Origin: an uncultured Methylibium sp.
GTDB taxonomy: Bacteria > Pseudomonadota > Gammaproteobacteria > Burkholderiales > Burkholderiaceae_C
Reading direction: 5' to 3'
Length of the DNA: 64,000 nucleotides
NCBI RefSeq assembly: GCF_902826655.1
Contig: NZ_CADEFR010000004.1
Span: 62,001 to 126,000 of the forward strand
The translations under genes were made by a program, and so were the position numbers. The notes beneath the pieces were generated by a model, which saw only the letters and a list, made by a program, of their open reading frames with translations, was not told the DNA's origin and made no database searches. Positions 60,860 to 64,000 of this stretch are shown piece by piece; within the stretch, counting starts at the first letter, position 1, and every line of letters starts with the position of its first letter.

Positions 60860-63172
60860 ATGCACCGGGCAAAGCGCAGCAAACACTTGGCCGTCGTGCC
60901 GCCTTCGGCTGGCGAGGCTTTGCCGGACCCTTGGCCGCACCTTGCTCCCAGCCCCGAGCCGGCCCTGCAGATCGGCGGCGCCCTGCGGGCGGTGGCCGAC
61001 GCCGCGCTCGGCGGCGATCAACGGGTGAAGGAGGTGGCGGCAGCGTGCTTCGCCGCCGCGCTTGGCGGTTGCGGCGTGGCCGTGATCGAACGGGTGGGCG
61101 CAGGTTGGTGCCGCGCCAGTGAGAATGCGTGCGGGCCGGGCGAACTCATTGCTGAGCTTCCGACGTCGGTCGCGACGTCGGGCGACATCTCCGTGCTGCC
61201 GGGTGTAGGCACCTTCGTGCCGGTGAATCCGGGGATCGGCGTCCTGGCGGATTGCCAGCTCGTCGACGCGGACCGGGCCCAGGTGCTGCGCTGCCTTGCG
61301 ATCGGCTTCGAACTCGCGCTCACCGCGGCGAACCAGTATCGCGTCACGAGGGACGCGATGGAAGAGATCGACAGCCTGCAGCAGGTCGCCAGGCGCATTC
61401 TGTCCGCATCCGAACTGGACGAGGTGCTGTTCTCGATCGCGCGCGAGACGGTCCGGCTCCTTGGCGCGGACATCGGCGGGGTGTTTCTTCGAGACGGCGA
61501 CGAGCTCGTGATGCGCAGTTGCGTCGGCAACGACACGCTGGACATCGATCGGCTCAGGATGAAGCGTGGACAGGGCCTTGCAGGGCGCGTTCTAGAGACC
61601 GGGCGCCCGTGCAAGGTCGACGACTACCTCGCCAGCGATCATGTCAGCCGCGACTACTTCTGGCTCGTTCGCGACGAGCAAATCCGCTGCGCGGTGGGCG
61701 CGCCGCTGCTTGCGCGAGAAGGCGTGATCGGCGTGCTCGAGGTTTGGCGCCGACGCGACGTGCCGTTCACCGATCAGGACGAGAAGCGCGTCGCCGCGCT
61801 CGCCAATCTGACGGCGATCGCGGTCCAGAATGCCCGGCTGTACGAAAGCCAGAAGGCTTCAGTGCAGCAGCTCACACAGACCAACGAGAGTCTGCGCCAG
61901 CAGCACGAGGTCGTGCGTGTGTCGGCACAACTCCAGGACGACGTCATCGGCGCCCTACTGGACGGCGGCGGCATCACGGCGATCGCGCGGATCGTCGCCC
62001 GCCGTGCCGGTGTGGAGGTCGCGATCCTGGGGACCGATCTCGGGGTAATGGCTGCCTATCCGGCGCAGGTCTCGAACGGCGACTGGCTCGAGCGGGTGGA
62101 GACCGCCGTGCGGCAGTTCCCCGGGTACGCCAACAACACCAGCGTGACCTCCCGAGAGCGCGATGGCTGGCTCTCGCTGCGTCCGATCGTTGCTGGCGGG
62201 GACCGGATTGGCTGGGTATGCATGCGCTCGAACAGTGAGCCGGCCGAGATGCAAGAAGCCGCGAGCCGTCAAGGAGCGGTCGCTAGCGCGCTGTATTGCC
62301 TTGAGCAGCGTGCTGCAAGCGTCGCCCGGGCATCCGCGCTCGGCGCGTTGATGTGGGACTTGCTGGAGGGCACGCCGCCGGTCAGGCAATCCGCGCTCGA
62401 GCGTTTGGCGGAGTTCCACATCGACCTGAGGGGTCCGCACCGCGTCGTCCATTGCACCATCGAGGGCCTGGCCGAGACGGCGCGCGGCGAGGGTTGGAAC
62501 ATGGACACGGTGCAGCGCAAGCAGCGCGACGTGCGAGATGCGAGCGAGCGAGCGCTGAGCGCTGCGGGACTGAAGTTGGCGTCCTCCCGTGGCGATCTGA
62601 TCGTGGCGATCATCCCAGCGCTGGACGCCGCGCAGGTGACGCGGCAGCTCAAGTCGCTGAACGAGGAGATCCTGGCGAGGGACAAGGTCAGAACGTTCTG
62701 GGGCGTCAGCGCTCCATTCGATTCGCCGTCGCAGCTGTCGAACGCCAACCAGGAGGCCAAGTGTGCCGCGCTGGCCGTTGGGAAGCTGGGCACGGCGCAG
62801 AGCCCGGTGGTAATTCACGAGCATCTGGGCGTGCTGACGTTGTTATTGAATGGTGGCGGTATTGCCGAGGGGCACGACCTTCGCAAGTACGTCGACCGCA
62901 TGCTGGGCCCGATGCTCAAGTACGACTCCGCGCACCATGGCGTCCTGGCGAAGACGATCCGGTCCTATCTGGACAACGATTGTTCACTGAAGCTGACGGC
63001 GCTGCAGCTTTTCGTCCACGAGAAGACCGTCCGCTACCGTCTCGCCCAGTTCGAGGAGCTGACGGGCGTCGACTTGCGCCGCCACCGCGAACGGATGTCG
63101 GTCGACCTAGCGTTGCTGATGCACGACTTCGCGACCCGGTCGGCCGGCGTAGCAGGCAAAGGGGCGGGCTGA
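60860..63172 (+). CDS. GAF/PucR-family transcriptional regulator 2
   Basis: 770 residues, paralogue of the protein at 21528-23750. GAF sensor at about 165-320 (FSIARETVRLLGADIGGVFL, KRGQGLAGRVLETGRPCKVD, VIGVLEVWRRRDVPF), a central activator-like region and a PucR-type C-terminal helix-turn-helix (RSYLDNDCSLKLTALQLFVH, EKTVRYRLAQFEELTGVDLR). Two such regulators bracket the split BMC system and may recognise the same promoter motif or respond to two metabolites. It follows the third shell gene by 15 bp. Confidence 0.85.
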   Translation: MHRAKRSKHLAVVPPSAGEALPDPWPHLAPSPEPALQIGGALRAVADAALGGDQRVKEVAAACFAAALGGCGVAVIERVGAGWCRASENACGPGELIAELPTSVATSGDISVLPGVGTFVPVNPGIGVLADCQLVDADRAQVLRCLAIGFELALTAANQYRVTRDAMEEIDSLQQVARRILSASELDEVLFSIARETVRLLGADIGGVFLRDGDELVMRSCVGNDTLDIDRLRMKRGQGLAGRVLETGRPCKVDDYLASDHVSRDYFWLVRDEQIRCAVGAPLLAREGVIGVLEVWRRRDVPFTDQDEKRVAALANLTAIAVQNARLYESQKASVQQLTQTNESLRQQHEVVRVSAQLQDDVIGALLDGGGITAIARIVARRAGVEVAILGTDLGVMAAYPAQVSNGDWLERVETAVRQFPGYANNTSVTSRERDGWLSLRPIVAGGDRIGWVCMRSNSEPAEMQEAASRQGAVASALYCLEQRAASVARASALGALMWDLLEGTPPVRQSALERLAEFHIDLRGPHRVVHCTIEGLAETARGEGWNMDTVQRKQRDVRDASERALSAAGLKLASSRGDLIVAIIPALDAAQVTRQLKSLNEEILARDKVRTFWGVSAPFDSPSQLSNANQEAKCAALAVGKLGTAQSPVVIHEHLGVLTLLLNGGGIAEGHDLRKYVDRMLGPMLKYDSAHHGVLAKTIRSYLDNDCSLKLTALQLFVHEKTVRYRLAQFEELTGVDLRRHRERMSVDLALLMHDFATRSAGVAGKGAG

Positions 63173-63246
63173 CCACGCGCGGCGAAGTCGCCGTGCTGCG
63201 AGACGGCCACAAAGATGGCGACACCAGCCCGTCCGGCGCACGGCGT

Positions 63247-63918
63247 TCAGCTATGCGCGACTTGCCATTCTTTGCACCCGACGCGGTCGTGTGCCGCGGT
63301 GATATGGGCGCCGATGGCACGCGCCGCGCCAGCTGCATCACCTCGAGCGATGGCTTCCAGCACCGCGGCATGTTCATTCCACACATCGCGTGCCAACTCA
63401 CGATGCTGCAACACTTCACCCATGGACCGGCGCAGGTGCTGCCAGTGGGCCTGCATCGACTGAACCACGAGCGGATTCCCGCTGGCCTGGTAGATCCACT
63501 CATGAAAGTCCACGTCTGCCAGAAGTGCGGCGTGCGCGTCGCCTGCAGCTGCAACCTTCAGGCCGAACTGAACGATAGCCTTGCCGGCGGTGACCTGCCC
63601 CTTCGTCGCGCGTACTGCAGCCAGCGAAGCCGCCAGCGGCTCCAAGGCCGAGCGCAACTCGAAGATCGCGTCAAAGCGGGCGCGGTCGACGGGCGCCACT
63701 TGAAGCCCACGTCTTCCGCGGTCTACCAAGAAGCCTTGCACTTTGAGCTGACTCAGCGCAGTCAACACCGGCTGGCGAGACACCTGCAGCTTCTCCGCGA
63801 GTTCATCCTGCCGCACCGGGTCTCCTGGTGCCAGAACCCCCTCGCAGATCGCGTCCAGGATCTTCTCGTAGACCTGTTCGACGAGCGGCTTGGTGCGCTG
63901 AACGGATTCGATGCTCAT
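63247..63918 (-). CDS. GntR-family (FadR/FCD-type) transcriptional regulator
   Basis: 223 residues from the ATG at 63918. Winged helix (VEQVYEKILDAICEGVLAPG, ELAEKLQVSRQPVLTALSQL) then an FCD ligand domain with metal-binding residues spread over RSALEPLAAS, DVDFHEWIYQASGNP, WNEHAAVLEAIARGDAAGA and AIGAHITAAHDRV. Such proteins sense carboxylates or related metabolites. It converges on the PucR regulator gene and belongs to a transcription unit separate from the BMC genes. Earlier in-frame starts to 63993 would cross a tandem repeat and look non-coding. Confidence 0.85.
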   Translation of the reverse strand: MSIESVQRTKPLVEQVYEKILDAICEGVLAPGDPVRQDELAEKLQVSRQPVLTALSQLKVQGFLVDRGRRGLQVAPVDRARFDAIFELRSALEPLAASLAAVRATKGQVTAGKAIVQFGLKVAAAGDAHAALLADVDFHEWIYQASGNPLVVQSMQAHWQHLRRSMGEVLQHRELARDVWNEHAAVLEAIARGDAAGAARAIGAHITAAHDRVGCKEWQVAHS

Positions 63919-63957
63919 GGCGCCTGCATTATCGCTGCGATCTAGGGTAAATACCGA

Positions 63958-63980
63958 ATGTCGCATGTCGCATGTCGCAT
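63958..63980. repeat. three tandem 7-bp repeats upstream of gntR
   Basis: ATGTCGC occurs three times in direct succession plus a partial fourth, 40 bp before the gntR start. It lies in the promoter region between gntR and the sequence beyond the window and could be an operator array or simple slippage. Confidence 0.6.
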
Positions 63981-64000
63981 ACGATAAGCGCATTCTCAGC

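Noticed and set aside
63958-63980. CRISPR-like array
   Set aside because: Only three 7-bp units in direct contact without spacers; no cas genes.

Overview
The window is GC-rich with dense ATGA-coupled operons. Its complete late-cobalamin operon, tripartite DUF1173/integrase/helicase island module and GAF-PucR regulators suggest a betaproteobacterium of the Burkholderiales (inference from gene content; there is no rRNA or tRNA here to confirm it).

Region 1 (1-21.3 kb) is integrated-element DNA. It holds a DUF1173 protein running off the left edge, a recombinase-like protein, a cargo of periplasmic binding protein, TonB receptor, two histidine kinases, two response regulators and a CPBP protease, then a very large methylase/helicase, a frameshifted island integrase with a frameshifted partner gene, and an intact DUF4224 plus tyrosine-integrase pair at the right edge. 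A 23-bp exact repeat lies at about 10.27 and 19.56 kb. Three island genes carry apparent single-base frameshifts.

Region 2 (21.5-36.2 kb) is a bacterial microcompartment (BMC) locus. The leftward arm encodes a GAF/PucR regulator, Zn alcohol dehydrogenase, a small membrane peptide, a malate dehydrogenase with an extra N-terminal domain, tandem-domain shell protein, EutJ-like chaperone, CoA-acylating aldehyde dehydrogenase, hexamer shell protein and EutN/BMC-P vertex protein. The divergent rightward arm encodes a CrtC/AttH-like protein, a HAD phosphatase with a probable C-terminal encapsulation peptide, small unknown proteins, a pyruvate-phosphate-dikinase-like phosphotransferase and a second hexamer protein.

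Region 3 (36.6-51.4 kb) is a cobalamin riboswitch followed by btuB, cobB, cobU, btuF, btuC, btuD, cobO, cobD, cobC (aminotransferase), cobQ, cobT, cobS and an alpha-ribazole phosphatase, ending in a 2H phosphoesterase and an Fe-S protein, most joined by 4-bp stop/start overlaps.

Region 4 (51.8-63.2 kb) is a second, rearranged BMC-associated cluster. It contains a eutN remnant beside an IS66 fragment, a polytopic membrane protein, a 2.06-kb patchwork of broken IS5/IS1634 elements bounded by inverted ends and CTAG, a second CrtC-like gene followed by a decayed HAD gene, a three-gene cassette ending in a free-standing PEP-utiliser swivelling (phosphohistidine) domain, a helical protein, a third hexamer shell gene and a second GAF/PucR regulator. 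A GntR regulator faces it at the right edge.

Working model (inference): a substrate, possibly a poorly reactive alcohol or ketone, is taken up by the membrane protein and phosphorylated by PEP-synthase/PPDK-type phosphotransferases. CrtC-like and HAD enzymes act on the intermediate, and an aldehyde formed in a BMC is converted to an acyl-CoA, with ADH and MDH recycling NADH. Three rightward BMC-related transcription units share a promoter-region motif (TTGTCY and CTASAGT, always 38 bp apart), so both clusters look like one regulon. None of the signature enzymes of Pdu, Eut, glycyl-radical or carboxysome compartments is present in the window.
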